Positions 24,602-33,618 of a DNA stretch of 64,000 nt are shown here, piece after piece. This DNA comes from an uncultured Lachnospiraceae bacterium (GTDB taxonomy: Bacteria > Bacillota > Clostridia > Lachnospirales > Lachnospiraceae). Where the stretch lies: positions 310,001 to 374,000 of the forward strand of contig CATLAK010000001.1 of the NCBI GenBank assembly GCA_949878435.1, written 5' to 3'. The notes under the pieces are model-generated. The model searched no databases and had not been told where the DNA came from. It was given only the letters and a program-made list of their open reading frames with translations. A program made the position numbers and the translations under genes. The number at the start of each line of letters is the position of its first letter. Positions within the stretch are counted from its first letter, which is position 1.

Positions 24602-25072
24602 TTAAAATCCATAAATGAAATGCTGCAAATGAATCCCAATATGCCCTATTCCCAAAATAATGCTTGCAATCAGCATCCATATAACTTTTCCATAGATGCC
24701 CAGCAGAAAAAACGCAAGCACCGGCAGCGTAGCACCAGCCACCGGAATGCCCAAAAAGCTGCTGTAAAAATCAACCTGTTTTCGTTCACTCTTAAAATAC
24801 CGGACCCACCATATCTCATACATAATCATCAGAATAAATGCTGCCGCAAGCCACAACGACCACTTTGAAATCCCATGCAGGTTAAAATCAGAAAAGAAAA
24901 GCGCACAGCAGGTAGCCAGCACTTCTCCCACTCTCTCCAGCATCAATAAGATCTTATTTTCGTTTTCTGCACTGTAACCCTGCGGCTGCCTTTTCGCCCA
25001 CATGATATTAGGGATAAAGAGCATGAGCATAAATAGCAGTCCAACATATGAAAATCCCAAATGTCCCATCAT
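24602..25072 (-). CDS. Integral membrane protein, partner of PadR regulator
   Basis: A 156-residue protein with about five membrane helices and the C-terminal motif GIGHIGIHLQHFIYGF. No family was recognised with confidence. It overlaps the PadR-type gene by 4 bases, so it is very probably the target of PadR repression, as in other PadR-membrane protein pairs where the partner is a transporter or stress protein. Function is unknown. Confidence 0.75.
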   Translation of the reverse strand: MMGHLGFSYVGLLFMLMLFIPNIMWAKRQPQGYSAENENKILLMLERVGEVLATCCALFFSDFNLHGISKWSLWLAAAFILMIMYEIWWVRYFKSERKQVDFYSSFLGIPVAGATLPVLAFFLLGIYGKVIWMLIASIILGIGHIGIHLQHFIYGF

Positions 25073-25623
25073 TTTTGCTTATCCTCCTTGCCCAGCATTG
25101 CCTTTGCCTCCTCGCACCATTCCAAGTAGGCACGATAGGTCTTTATGCCAAATTCTACCGTAAGGAGATAATATTGGTGGGCGTCATCAATATCTATCAC
25201 TTTTTTAAGCGTATCTTCTGCTTTAACAAGATATGGCAGTTCCTTTTCTATTTTCTTTTGAAAAGCATCTATATGTGCTATCGCCTGCTGCACACCGCCT
25301 TCGTTGCCAAAGAATAGTTTGAGCAGTGTTTCATAACGCAGCTCATCTCTCTCTGCCGGAGCCTGAAGCCATTCTTTTAAATAACCTCTTCCCGCTTCCG
25401 TGATAGAGTATACAAATTTATTCCGCTTATTTTCTGCCCCGTCTCTTTTCTCCGCCAGCCCCCGGTCGACCAAATTGCCAAGCGCAGGATATATACTGCC
25501 GTAGCTTGCCCCCCAGAAATACTTTAGTGAAGTATCCATGCGTTTTTTAATTTCATAACCTGTCAGATCTTCATGACTCAACAATCCCAAAAGTACACAA
25601 TCAATCTTCTTTTCTATTGCCAT
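25069..25623 (-). CDS. PadR-family transcriptional repressor
   Basis: A 184-residue regulator with the N-terminal PadR winged helix: LLGLLSHEDLTGYEIKKRM, then YFWGASYGSIYPALGNLVDRGLAEKR, which is diagnostic. The C-terminal part (YETLLKLFFG, helix to LEWCEEAKAML) is the PadR subfamily-2 dimerisation domain (Vir_act_alpha_C). AGAAGGAGAAGGG precedes the ATG at 25623; a longer frame to 25689 has no such site. A perfect palindrome lies between this ribosome binding site and the promoter, so it is likely autoregulated along with the downstream membrane gene. Confidence 0.93.
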   Translation of the reverse strand: MAIEKKIDCVLLGLLSHEDLTGYEIKKRMDTSLKYFWGASYGSIYPALGNLVDRGLAEKRDGAENKRNKFVYSITEAGRGYLKEWLQAPAERDELRYETLLKLFFGNEGGVQQAIAHIDAFQKKIEKELPYLVKAEDTLKKVIDIDDAHQYYLLTVEFGIKTYRAYLEWCEEAKAMLGKEDKQK

Positions 25624-25640
25624 TATCCCTTCTCCTTCTA

Positions 25641-25661
25641 TATATATCAATTTGATATATA
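25641..25661 (-). promoter_or_regulatory. PadR operator (perfect 10-1-10 palindrome)
   Basis: The arms TATATATCAA (25641-25650) and TTGATATATA (25652-25661) are perfect inverted repeats around one T. It lies 18 bases before the PadR start codon and would block transcription of the PadR-membrane protein operon. Confidence 0.8.
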
Positions 25662-25825
25662 GAATATATCGCACTGAAATATTTGTCAAGTCCGATTTGT
25701 ATTATTGCTGGCATAATATTTCTTTTTATAATTTTTGAAGGTTTTCAGCAAATTACAAATATAGTAAAATAAAACAAAAACAATCAAACTTGAACTTTAT
25801 TTCGAGTGAAAACAGGAGGGAAGCG

Positions 25826-26791
25826 ATGCGAACGATTGCTATAATTAAAAATTGTCTGGAATGTGAGAAAAATCTTATTTTAACATCAGTTGAAAAAGAG
25901 GATAAGGTTTTGTTTTTTGACAACGAGAACGAACTTCTCGAAAGCAAAGAGCACGCAAATATAGAAATTGTATTTGGAGAACCCGAATACAGTACGATTC
26001 GTTGTATGAAAAATCTTAGATGGATCCAAATGACTTGGGCAGGCGCCAATAAATACACTTCTGCTCCGAATTTCCCTAATCATATTGCTCTCACCAGTGC
26101 TTCTGGCGCTTATGGATATGTTATTTCTGAATATATTGTTTCGGGAATCCTTGCACTATATAAAAATCTGTTCTCATACCGTGCACAAATGAAAAGCGGC
26201 GCTTGGAACCAAATTGAAAGTGATGATACATTAGAGGGGAAAAGAGTACTTATTTTAGGAACCGGAAATATCGGACAGGAAACTGCCAAAAAGCTTAGAT
26301 GTTTTGGGTCTTATATAGTTGGGATATGCCGTACCCCTGGCAGCCAGCATTCGGCTTTTGATGAAATATATACAACAGACTGTGTTGATGAGCAACTGCA
26401 AATTGCCGATGTAGTTATTATCGCGCTTCCAGGTACGACTCAGACAGCAGGCATGTTCGATGTTGAAAGAATAAGAAAGATGAAGCCAAACGCCATGCTC
26501 GTAAATGTTGGACGTGGATTTATCGTAAATACGGACGAGCTGACAAATGCGCTGCAAAATGGATTACTCGCAGGTGCAGTTTTAGATGTTACAGACCCAG
26601 AACCTTTACCTGAAAATCATCCCCTCAGATATATGGAAAACGTGCTATTGACTCCGCATATTTCAGGAATCAGCTGGGGTGGGAATACATTTACAAGAAA
26701 AAGGATTTTAGATATCTTTTGTGAAAATATAAAGCGGGATAGCGATAATGAACCTAAAAAGAACCTTATTGATTTCAGTAAAGGGTATTGA
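25826..26791 (+). CDS. D-2-hydroxyacid dehydrogenase (NAD-dependent)
   Basis: A 321-residue enzyme of the D-isomer 2-hydroxyacid dehydrogenase family. The Rossmann motif GTGNIGQETAKKL (G-x-G-x-x-G) is near residue 143, followed by LPGTTQTAGMF, the catalytic Arg in NVGRGFIVNTDEL, the Glu in VTDPEPLPENHPL, and the catalytic His in LLTPHISGISWG. The substrate-binding N-terminal part has SASGAYGYVISEYIVSGIL. It is not a typical VanH by neighbourhood, though it lies 3 kb from van-type genes. CAGGAGGG precedes the ATG at 25826. It is probably a glyoxylate/hydroxypyruvate- or 2-keto acid-reducing enzyme of unknown specificity. Confidence 0.9.
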   Translation: MRTIAIIKNCLECEKNLILTSVEKEDKVLFFDNENELLESKEHANIEIVFGEPEYSTIRCMKNLRWIQMTWAGANKYTSAPNFPNHIALTSASGAYGYVISEYIVSGILALYKNLFSYRAQMKSGAWNQIESDDTLEGKRVLILGTGNIGQETAKKLRCFGSYIVGICRTPGSQHSAFDEIYTTDCVDEQLQIADVVIIALPGTTQTAGMFDVERIRKMKPNAMLVNVGRGFIVNTDELTNALQNGLLAGAVLDVTDPEPLPENHPLRYMENVLLTPHISGISWGGNTFTRKRILDIFCENIKRDSDNEPKKNLIDFSKGY

Positions 26792-26824
26792 TTTACAAGC
26801 AAATCCCTGCTTTCAATCATGAAA

Positions 26825-27121
26825 TCAAAAGATCTGTGTAATATCCTGATATCGGCTTGCAATCCGGTAAATCTCCACATATTCTTTTCCAACCTTATAC
26901 AGCACAACATAATTTCCGCAAATCACATATTTATAATCCGTTCGGAAGCTGACTCGCTTAGCCAAGTCAGCTCCCATATGCGGGAATTGCTGTATATTCT
27001 CAATTTGAGCATATATCTCCTGAATAGTTTTTACTGCCATTTCTTCATTATCTTCAGCAATATACTCTTTAATATTCTTCATATCTTCTGCCACAATAGG
27101 ATTAATCCGCAATTTCATCAT
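26825..27121 (-). CDS. RelE/ParE-family toxin
   Basis: A 98-residue protein of the RelE/ParE fold: RINPIVAEDMKNIKEYI, then IENIQQFPHMG, YKYVICGNYVVLYKV and VEIYRIASRYQDITQIF. The final R-x-x-x-x-R-Y-x segment is typical. Family members either cut ribosome-bound mRNA or inhibit gyrase; which applies here is not clear. It starts 3 bases after the antitoxin gene. Two adjacent ATG codons can serve as start. Confidence 0.9.
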   Translation of the reverse strand: MMKLRINPIVAEDMKNIKEYIAEDNEEMAVKTIQEIYAQIENIQQFPHMGADLAKRVSFRTDYKYVICGNYVVLYKVGKEYVEIYRIASRYQDITQIF

Positions 27122-27124
27122 AGA

Positions 27125-27373
27125 CTAAACCCCGACAGATTTCTTTAATTCATCCAAATTCATCCAAGCACTTTCATCCTTAACAGCCTCTTCTGCTTCC
27201 TGCAGTTTCATAAGCAGTTTCTTTTCGGCTTTTTCACGCTCAAAATCCTCAATATCCATAACCACAAACTTTCCTCTGCCATTTTTGGTCAAAAATACGG
27301 GTTCTCCAACTTGGCAATTTTTCAGTACTTCATTATAATTTCTTAAATCTGAAACGGGTAATATATTTGGCAT
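27125..27373 (-). CDS. Phd/YefM-family antitoxin
   Basis: An 82-residue protein starting MPNILPVSDLRNYNEVLKNC, with VGEPVFLTKNGRGKFVVMDIEDFER, the Phd/YefM DNA-binding and dimerisation domain. The C-terminal helix (MNLDELKKSV) would bind and block the toxin. AGGAAAGGAAATG precedes the start. Together with the toxin it forms a type II toxin-antitoxin operon whose promoter lies within the terminator hairpin of the racemase gene upstream. Confidence 0.92.
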   Translation of the reverse strand: MPNILPVSDLRNYNEVLKNCQVGEPVFLTKNGRGKFVVMDIEDFEREKAEKKLLMKLQEAEEAVKDESAWMNLDELKKSVGV

Positions 27374-27417
27374 AAATCCATTTCCTTTCCTACTTGATAT
27401 AATTCCTTTATTTATAT

Positions 27418-27470
27418 ATTATACGCAAATAAGCTGTAAAATTCAACGTAAAATTTTACAGCTTATTTGC
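27418..27470 (-). promoter_or_regulatory. Racemase terminator hairpin containing the toxin-antitoxin promoter
   Basis: A perfect 19-bp inverted repeat (27425-27443 and 27452-27470, 8-base loop) starts at the racemase stop codon. On the minus strand a -35 TTGAAT (27441-27446) sits in the loop and a -10 TATAAT (27418-27423) just outside, with a 17-bp spacer. The hairpin thus ends one transcript and launches the next. Confidence 0.7.
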
Positions 27471-28627
27471 TAAGCAATTATGATTTTTAAACGCCTGCCC
27501 ATTCTACAAAGTAATTCGTTCGCAATACTTCCTAGGTTGTCAGCCACCACCGGTGCAGTAATTTCTTCCTTTCCGTCTTGACCGATTACTGTCGCAATTG
27601 CACCTATCTTGACATCGGGAAGATCGGTAACATCAACCGCAAGCTGATCCATACAGATTTTTCCCACAACCGGCGCTTTATGACCATTGATAATCACATA
27701 ACCCTTTCCGCAGGAAAGACTTCTCGGATATCCATCTGCATAGCCGATAGGCAATATAGCAATTAAGCTATCTCTATCAGCAACAAATGCCCTGCCATAA
27801 CCTACACTGTCGCCTTTTTCTATTTCTCTAAGCAAAATCACCTTTGCTTTCAGCGAAAGTACCGGTCTTAAATCTAATTGAAGCTTTGTGGTATCATCAG
27901 GTGAACTTAGAACACCATATAGTGCAATGCCTGCCCTTACATAATCACACCTAAGTTCCGGATAATTTAACAATCCATAACTGCTTTGTATATGTACTTT
28001 GGGAATGTTTATACCTCTTTCCTCCAGCCGCTTTATCATCTGATAAAAGCTTTGAATCTGCCTATTTGTGAAGCAGATGTCTTTCTTATCCAGACTATCT
28101 GCTGCACATAAGTGTGTATAAATTCCGGATACCTTGATATGTTTCAATGAAAAAACAGCCGCTGCACTTTCTGCGTCTTCGTCGTCAAACCCCAGTCGGT
28201 GCATACCTGTATCGACCTTAATATGTGCCTTTACTCTGTATCCTTGCTTATTTAAACCCAAAGCATACTCATAATTTATCAATGTTTGCGTCAGGTCATA
28301 TCTATGAAGCTCCTTTGCTCTTGCAGGCGCAGTATACCCTAAAATCAGAATCTCACCGCTAATACCAGCTCTGCGTAATTCGATGCCTTCGTCGATGGTT
28401 GCTACAGCAAAAGCTTTCACACCTATCCTGTTCATATATGTTGCAATTTCAAACGCGCCATGACCGTACACATCAGCTTTTACAACAGCCATCAATTCAC
28501 ATTGGGGCGGCATTGCATTTTTCAAAACCATTACATTATGCTTCAAATTGTTTAAATTAATTTCTAAATAGGCTCTGTCCGTATATACAGAATTTTTTTC
28601 TTTTTTTGATTCAGTCATTTTCATCAT
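27470..28627 (-). CDS. VanT-like alanine/serine racemase (catalytic domain only)
   Basis: A 385-residue PLP-dependent racemase. The PLP lysine is in VVKADVYGHGAFE near residue 50, the catalytic Tyr in SVGYGRAFV, and the PLP-contacting segments HIQSSYGLLNYPE and VGKICMDQLAVDVTD follow. The pattern AVATIDEGIELRRAGISGEILILGYT is closer to VanT than to housekeeping Alr as far as memory allows. VanT normally has an N-terminal membrane domain of about ten helices; here it is absent and the gene starts with a short charged leader. It overlaps the broken vanG ligase by 4 bases. It would supply D-Ser for a D-Ala-D-Ser ligase, or act as a second alanine racemase now that the ligase is broken. Confidence 0.82.
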   Translation of the reverse strand: MMKMTESKKEKNSVYTDRAYLEINLNNLKHNVMVLKNAMPPQCELMAVVKADVYGHGAFEIATYMNRIGVKAFAVATIDEGIELRRAGISGEILILGYTAPARAKELHRYDLTQTLINYEYALGLNKQGYRVKAHIKVDTGMHRLGFDDEDAESAAAVFSLKHIKVSGIYTHLCAADSLDKKDICFTNRQIQSFYQMIKRLEERGINIPKVHIQSSYGLLNYPELRCDYVRAGIALYGVLSSPDDTTKLQLDLRPVLSLKAKVILLREIEKGDSVGYGRAFVADRDSLIAILPIGYADGYPRSLSCGKGYVIINGHKAPVVGKICMDQLAVDVTDLPDVKIGAIATVIGQDGKEEITAPVVADNLGSIANELLCRMGRRLKIIIA

Positions 28628-29399
28628 TTTGTGTATAGACCTATCAACTCATCCAGCATCCGGGCAAAAGAAAGACCGATTCCTTTCATCATATTTGGAT
28701 AACGGCTGTGAGCTGTCAAGCCGGGGATTGTATTTACTTCATTAAATACGATTACTTCTGTATCATGTTCAAATGCCAGCTCTACGGCAGCATCCAGTTC
28801 CTGTTTTTTATTTACCTTTGTGATACCGAAAGACGACCCTGCACGGACAGGTTTTACAAAAAGAGGATATGTTAAATTTTTTTCTACCTCTTGTAGTGCC
28901 ATCCCTTTATAGAAACGTCCGAAAGTTACTGACTTAGGTACTGTTATCCCTGCAAGGCTGACCAGCTTATGTGCCCTGTCTTTATCCATACACAACGCTG
29001 ACGACAGCGTGTTGCATCCTGCTATGGGTATTCCTGCCAATTCAAATACACCCTGTAAAGTCCCATCTTCACCGTTCTTACCGTGCAAAACAGGAAATAC
29101 CAAATCGACTTCAATCACACAATATTTATCCGCCCTAAACTCGAAAAACCCACAAACGAAAGGATTTTGAGAAACAGCAACCGGATACAGATTCTTGCTG
29201 TCTTTAAACCATGTATTATGCAAGATTTTTTCCTTTTCTCCTGTATAATGATACCATTCGCCGCTTCTGGTAATTCCAATCGGGAATATGTCAAATTTAT
29301 CCGTATTCAAATTTTCTAAAACAGCGGATGCCGATTGTAATGACACCTCATACTCCGTAGAATTACCGCCAAAAATAACCACTATCCTTTTTTCTGCAC
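28624..29399 (-). pseudogene. vanG: VanG-type D-Ala-D-Ser ligase, inactivated by internal deletion and frameshift
   Basis: The frame reads FGGNSTEYEVSLQSASAV, then GITRSGEWYHYTGEKEKIL, FPVLHGKNGEDGTLQG, CMDKDRAHKLVSLAGI and FVKPVRAGSSFGITKV, all very VanG-like. After AFEHDTEVIV (codon 212, near 28747) it jumps to FNEVNTIPGLTAHSRYPN, which in D-Ala ligases lies about 90 residues further on. The missing part holds the omega loop and ATP-grasp residues, so the product of about 252 residues cannot be active. At the 5' end, a GTG (29397-29399) with GAGGTG upstream is one base out of frame: six A residues stand where seven would restore it. The rest of the gene is well conserved, so decay is recent or the base is an error. 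Confidence 0.82.
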
Positions 29400-29500
29400 T
29401 TTACACACCTCTTTCCAAAGTAATTTGCCAAACAAAAACACGCTTGTTTCAGCACTAAAATCATACCAATAACAAGAGTGTCATTTATTTGTTTACCCAT

Positions 29501-29548
29501 AAGATAATCATCTGTTTTTCTGCGGAATTTCTTACAACTTTCCTACGA
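29501..29548 (-). promoter_or_regulatory. VanR-box promoter of the vanG operon
   Basis: Three exactly tandem 11-bp units occur on the minus strand: TCGTAGGAAAG (29538-29548), TTGTAAGAAAT (29527-29537) and TCCGCAGAAAA (29516-29526). The first matches the TCGTANGAAANT site described for VanR as remembered. Nine bases later is TATCTT (29501-29506), a -10 box. The site overlaps the end of vanS. Confidence 0.75.
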
Positions 29549-30673
29549 AAAAGGAATAGTCACTTCAAATTCAATGATATCATTTTCACTTCTGGCTGTG
29601 ATTGTTCCTTTATGGAGCTCCACAATTTCTTTTGCAATGGCAAGACCCAGACCTGCGCCTCCGTTCCCAGAACTTCGTGCGCTGTCGAGCCGGTAAAACT
29701 GTTCAAAAATGCGCTCCAGTTTTTCCTGCGGAATCGTGTTACCGCAATTCACAAACTGAATACACAAATTGTTCTCATTCTGCGTGGCAGCAATATGAAT
29801 CGTCCCGTCGTCAAAACTATAATTTACAGCGTTTCTAAGCAGATTATCAAAAACGCGCTGTATTCTATCAGCATCACATGAAATCATTACGTCTGGTGCC
29901 ATTTCAAGCTCACATTTTAAGTTTTTTTCCAAAAACATTGGCCTGAACTCGTATGTAAGCTGTTCCAACAGGCGGGTCAAATTTACTTTGCTATACTGAA
30001 GCGTAATATTTGACAGGTTAAACCGGGTGATTTCAAAAAACTCATCAATCAAAGCTTCAAGCCGTTCTGACTTTTCTAAAGCTATTGAAAGATATCTTAC
30101 CCTGAGTTCCTCGGACATTTTATTTTCGTCACGAAGCAGGGTCAAATATCCTATGACTGATGTAAGCGGTGTTTTTAAGTCATGAGCAAGATAGACCACC
30201 AGGTCGTTTTTCCGCTGTTCCGCAAGATTGGCTGTCAATTTTCGTTGTTTAAGCGTGTGTTTAATTTCATTGACTTTCTTTTCCGTTGCGGCAAGTTCCG
30301 GGGAAAGGACAATGTCATCGGCACGCTCTTCTATCAGTACATCTATTCCACGGTTAATTTCATTAAAATATTTTGTGAAGTTCCTTAAATATATACGCAA
30401 TACAACCAGAAACACAGCAACTATGGCAAATAAGACATACAAATCCATATGCTTTCTAATAACCTGCCCATATAAACTCCGTGCAGTATCGTAATCTTCA
30501 ATAAAAAAGTTGAAAAAACCTACAATAAAATTTGCAAAATGTCCTTCTAATATGAAACGATAGAGCCCAAATATACCAATAATCGCACCAAATAAAATAA
30601 TAGCTGTCCTGATGAATATCTTAGTCTGTAAATGCTTAAATTCATTACCTGCTTTTTGTTTCTTATGATTCAA
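29543..30673 (-). CDS. vanS: VanS-type sensor histidine kinase
   Basis: A 376-residue membrane kinase. Two helices (about residues 20-42 and 77-96) flank a short extracellular loop. The phospho-acceptor region is VVYLAHDLKTPLTSVIGYLTLL, the N-box is NLLRNAVNYS, and the ATP-lid motif is GAGLGLAIAKEIV. The sequence and layout match VanS of D-Ser type clusters, which sense vancomycin-type stress and phosphorylate VanR. It overlaps vanR by 11 bases. It appears intact, although its target ligase is broken. Confidence 0.87.
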   Translation of the reverse strand: MNHKKQKAGNEFKHLQTKIFIRTAIILFGAIIGIFGLYRFILEGHFANFIVGFFNFFIEDYDTARSLYGQVIRKHMDLYVLFAIVAVFLVVLRIYLRNFTKYFNEINRGIDVLIEERADDIVLSPELAATEKKVNEIKHTLKQRKLTANLAEQRKNDLVVYLAHDLKTPLTSVIGYLTLLRDENKMSEELRVRYLSIALEKSERLEALIDEFFEITRFNLSNITLQYSKVNLTRLLEQLTYEFRPMFLEKNLKCELEMAPDVMISCDADRIQRVFDNLLRNAVNYSFDDGTIHIAATQNENNLCIQFVNCGNTIPQEKLERIFEQFYRLDSARSSGNGGAGLGLAIAKEIVELHKGTITARSENDIIEFEVTIPFS

Positions 30674-31391
30674 TGGTGTATCCCACTCCCCACACTGTTT
30701 TTATAAATTTAGGTTTCTTAGCCGGCTCTCCCAATTTTTCTCTCAATCTTCCGATATGTGCCATAACCGTATTATTTTGATCAAAAAATTTTTCTCCCCA
30801 AACCATTTCAAACAATTCCTCCGACGGAATAACTTTTCCCCTGTTCTCACACAGATACCAGAGAATCGAAAATTCAATCGGTGTCAAAGTAATCTCCTTT
30901 TCATATAAAGTACATTTGTGTGTATTCCTATTTATAACAAGCCCCCTTATATCACACTCTGTAACTGATATATTTCTTGCTGCAATTGATGCATGATTAT
31001 AAAGGACATATCGCCGGAGCTGGGTTTTTACTCTTGCTGCTACCTCCAGAGGATTAAACGGTTTTGTAATATAATCGTCTGCTCCTATGGTAAGTCCCAT
31101 AATTTTATCCGTGTCGTCCACTTTTGCCGTCAGCATTATGATTGGATAAAAGAATTTCTCTCTTATTTTCTGACATATACGAAACCCATCTATATCAGGA
31201 AGCATTACATCCAAAATTGCCAGGTCGATTTCTGAACGCTCCGCACATTTCAAGGCATCAGCCCCATTGTAAAACTTATATACAGTATAACCATCATTCT
31301 TCAGATACACTTCAATAAGGTCTGCAATCTCCCTTTCATCCTCAACAAGCAGTATATTGGCATGTGAATATTCTTGTACTCTTTCCGGCAT
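30663..31391 (-). CDS. vanR: VanR-type response regulator (OmpR/PhoB family)
   Basis: A 242-residue regulator with receiver (ILLVEDEREIADLIEVYLKNDGY, phospho-Asp in LAILDVMLPDIDG, Lys in DDYITKPFN) and an OmpR-type winged helix ending NTVMAHIGRLREKL and IKTVWGVGYTIE. The phrases YLKNDGYTVYKFYNG and the NNTVM helix are typical of VanR. AGAAGGGAAGAAG precedes the ATG at 31391; an in-frame TTG upstream was rejected. It should bind the 11-bp repeats before the broken ligase and perhaps a weaker set before itself (31440-31472). Confidence 0.88.
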   Translation of the reverse strand: MPERVQEYSHANILLVEDEREIADLIEVYLKNDGYTVYKFYNGADALKCAERSEIDLAILDVMLPDIDGFRICQKIREKFFYPIIMLTAKVDDTDKIMGLTIGADDYITKPFNPLEVAARVKTQLRRYVLYNHASIAARNISVTECDIRGLVINRNTHKCTLYEKEITLTPIEFSILWYLCENRGKVIPSEELFEMVWGEKFFDQNNTVMAHIGRLREKLGEPAKKPKFIKTVWGVGYTIES

Positions 31392-31498
31392 ATCTTCTTC
31401 CCTTCTTATCAACGCTCTATGATACTTAATCTAACACTTTTTTCCTTTCTATTTCTCACAAAATTCCTACAGTTTTCTTAATTTTTCCTTATAAAGAA

Positions 31499-31549
31499 AA
31501 GTCCCATAAACATCAGTCAAATCAAAGATTTGCTTTGTTTATAGGACTT
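31499..31549 (-). terminator. Intrinsic terminator of gdhA
   Basis: AAGTCC-x-ATAAAC pairs with GTTTAT-x-GGACTT, with an inner CAAATC / GATTTG stem, followed on the minus strand by TTTTCTTTAT. It insulates vanR from gdhA. Confidence 0.8.
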
Positions 31550-31582
31550 CTCCCGATTATCTTTAATTTTGTAACTCAGCTC

Positions 31583-32932
<1,350 letters not shown>

Positions 32933-32961
32933 TTAGTTTAGTATTATTGTAGTACAGTATC

Positions 32962-32973
32962 ATTGTATACAAT
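32962..32973. promoter_or_regulatory. Palindrome in the gdhA upstream region
   Basis: ATTGTATACAAT is a perfect 12-bp dyad with the GTATAC core typical of GntR-family operators. The region also holds TTGTAT/TACAAT promoter-like sequence. The binding protein is unknown. Confidence 0.4.
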
Positions 32974-33068
32974 TATTACATTTTTCTCCCACTGGTATTA
33001 TATAACGTGTCTTCAAAAATCTCAAGACACTTTAAGCAATTAAATTGTAAAAGTTTCAATTTTTTCGT

Positions 33069-33500
33069 TCACAGATACTGTTTCAACCGCTCAATATTCT
33101 TTTCTTCAAAGTCCATCAGTTCTTTTGCAATTTCCATGGAAACATTTCCTGCATTTTCATGATGATTAATTGCCTTCCACATGCTGGTGAGCCCTCTGTT
33201 CGCCCCCTGTATCATCACCTCTGCAATATGACTGGTGCTGGTGTTGAGCATTGTATTGGCGTGCACGCCGCCTTTGATCATGATATCCTCAAACCCGGTT
33301 TCCTTATAACTGGCAGCTTTTTCATTAAGCAGCCTGCCCGTCGCCTTGTTGTAAATATCTGAATATTTCATAGATTCCCTTGCAACCTGCAGGGATAAAT
33401 CATCATCATAGATTTTGCTGCTTATGGCATCAATGGCTTTCATCGCCATTTTTGTATTTCTTTGAACCTCCTGCAGCACCTTCACGTCATCCTTTTTCAT
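33069..33500 (-). CDS. Helical protein of unknown function
   Basis: A 143-residue protein, predicted all-helical and soluble, with the phrases VQRNTKMAMKAIDAISSKIYD, GGVHANTMLNTSTSHIAEVMIQGANRG and AINHHENAGNVSMEIAKELMDFEEKNIERLKQYL. The repeated His/Glu-rich helix pattern recalls ferritin-like four-helix bundles, but no metal motif can be confirmed and no family is recognised. AGAAAGG precedes the start. It stands alone between gdhA and the oxidoreductase gene. It is well conserved in tone and looks real. Confidence 0.65.
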   Translation of the reverse strand: MKKDDVKVLQEVQRNTKMAMKAIDAISSKIYDDDLSLQVARESMKYSDIYNKATGRLLNEKAASYKETGFEDIMIKGGVHANTMLNTSTSHIAEVMIQGANRGLTSMWKAINHHENAGNVSMEIAKELMDFEEKNIERLKQYL

Positions 33501-33560
33501 GTTTACGACCGCACCTTTCTATACTTATTCCATTTAACGAACACATTTAGCAAATGCATT

Positions 33561-33596
33561 AAAAAAGCAAAGCAGATTCATCGTCCGCTTTGCTTT
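33561..33596 (-). terminator. Intrinsic terminator of the Gfo/Idh-type gene
   Basis: AAAGCAAAGC / GCTTTGCTTT is a perfect 10-bp stem with a 13-base loop, followed on the minus strand by TTTTTT. Confidence 0.85.
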
Positions 33597-33618
33597 ATTT
33601 TCTCCTGATATTTCTTTT

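Noticed and set aside
25826-26791. VanH (D-lactate dehydrogenase of VanA/B type)
   Set aside because: It lies 1.7 kb from the van genes on the other strand, and the cluster is of D-Ser (VanG) type, which does not use VanH.
28624-29399. Functional short D-Ala ligase
   Set aside because: The missing central part contains residues needed for ATP binding and the omega loop in all ligases of this fold.
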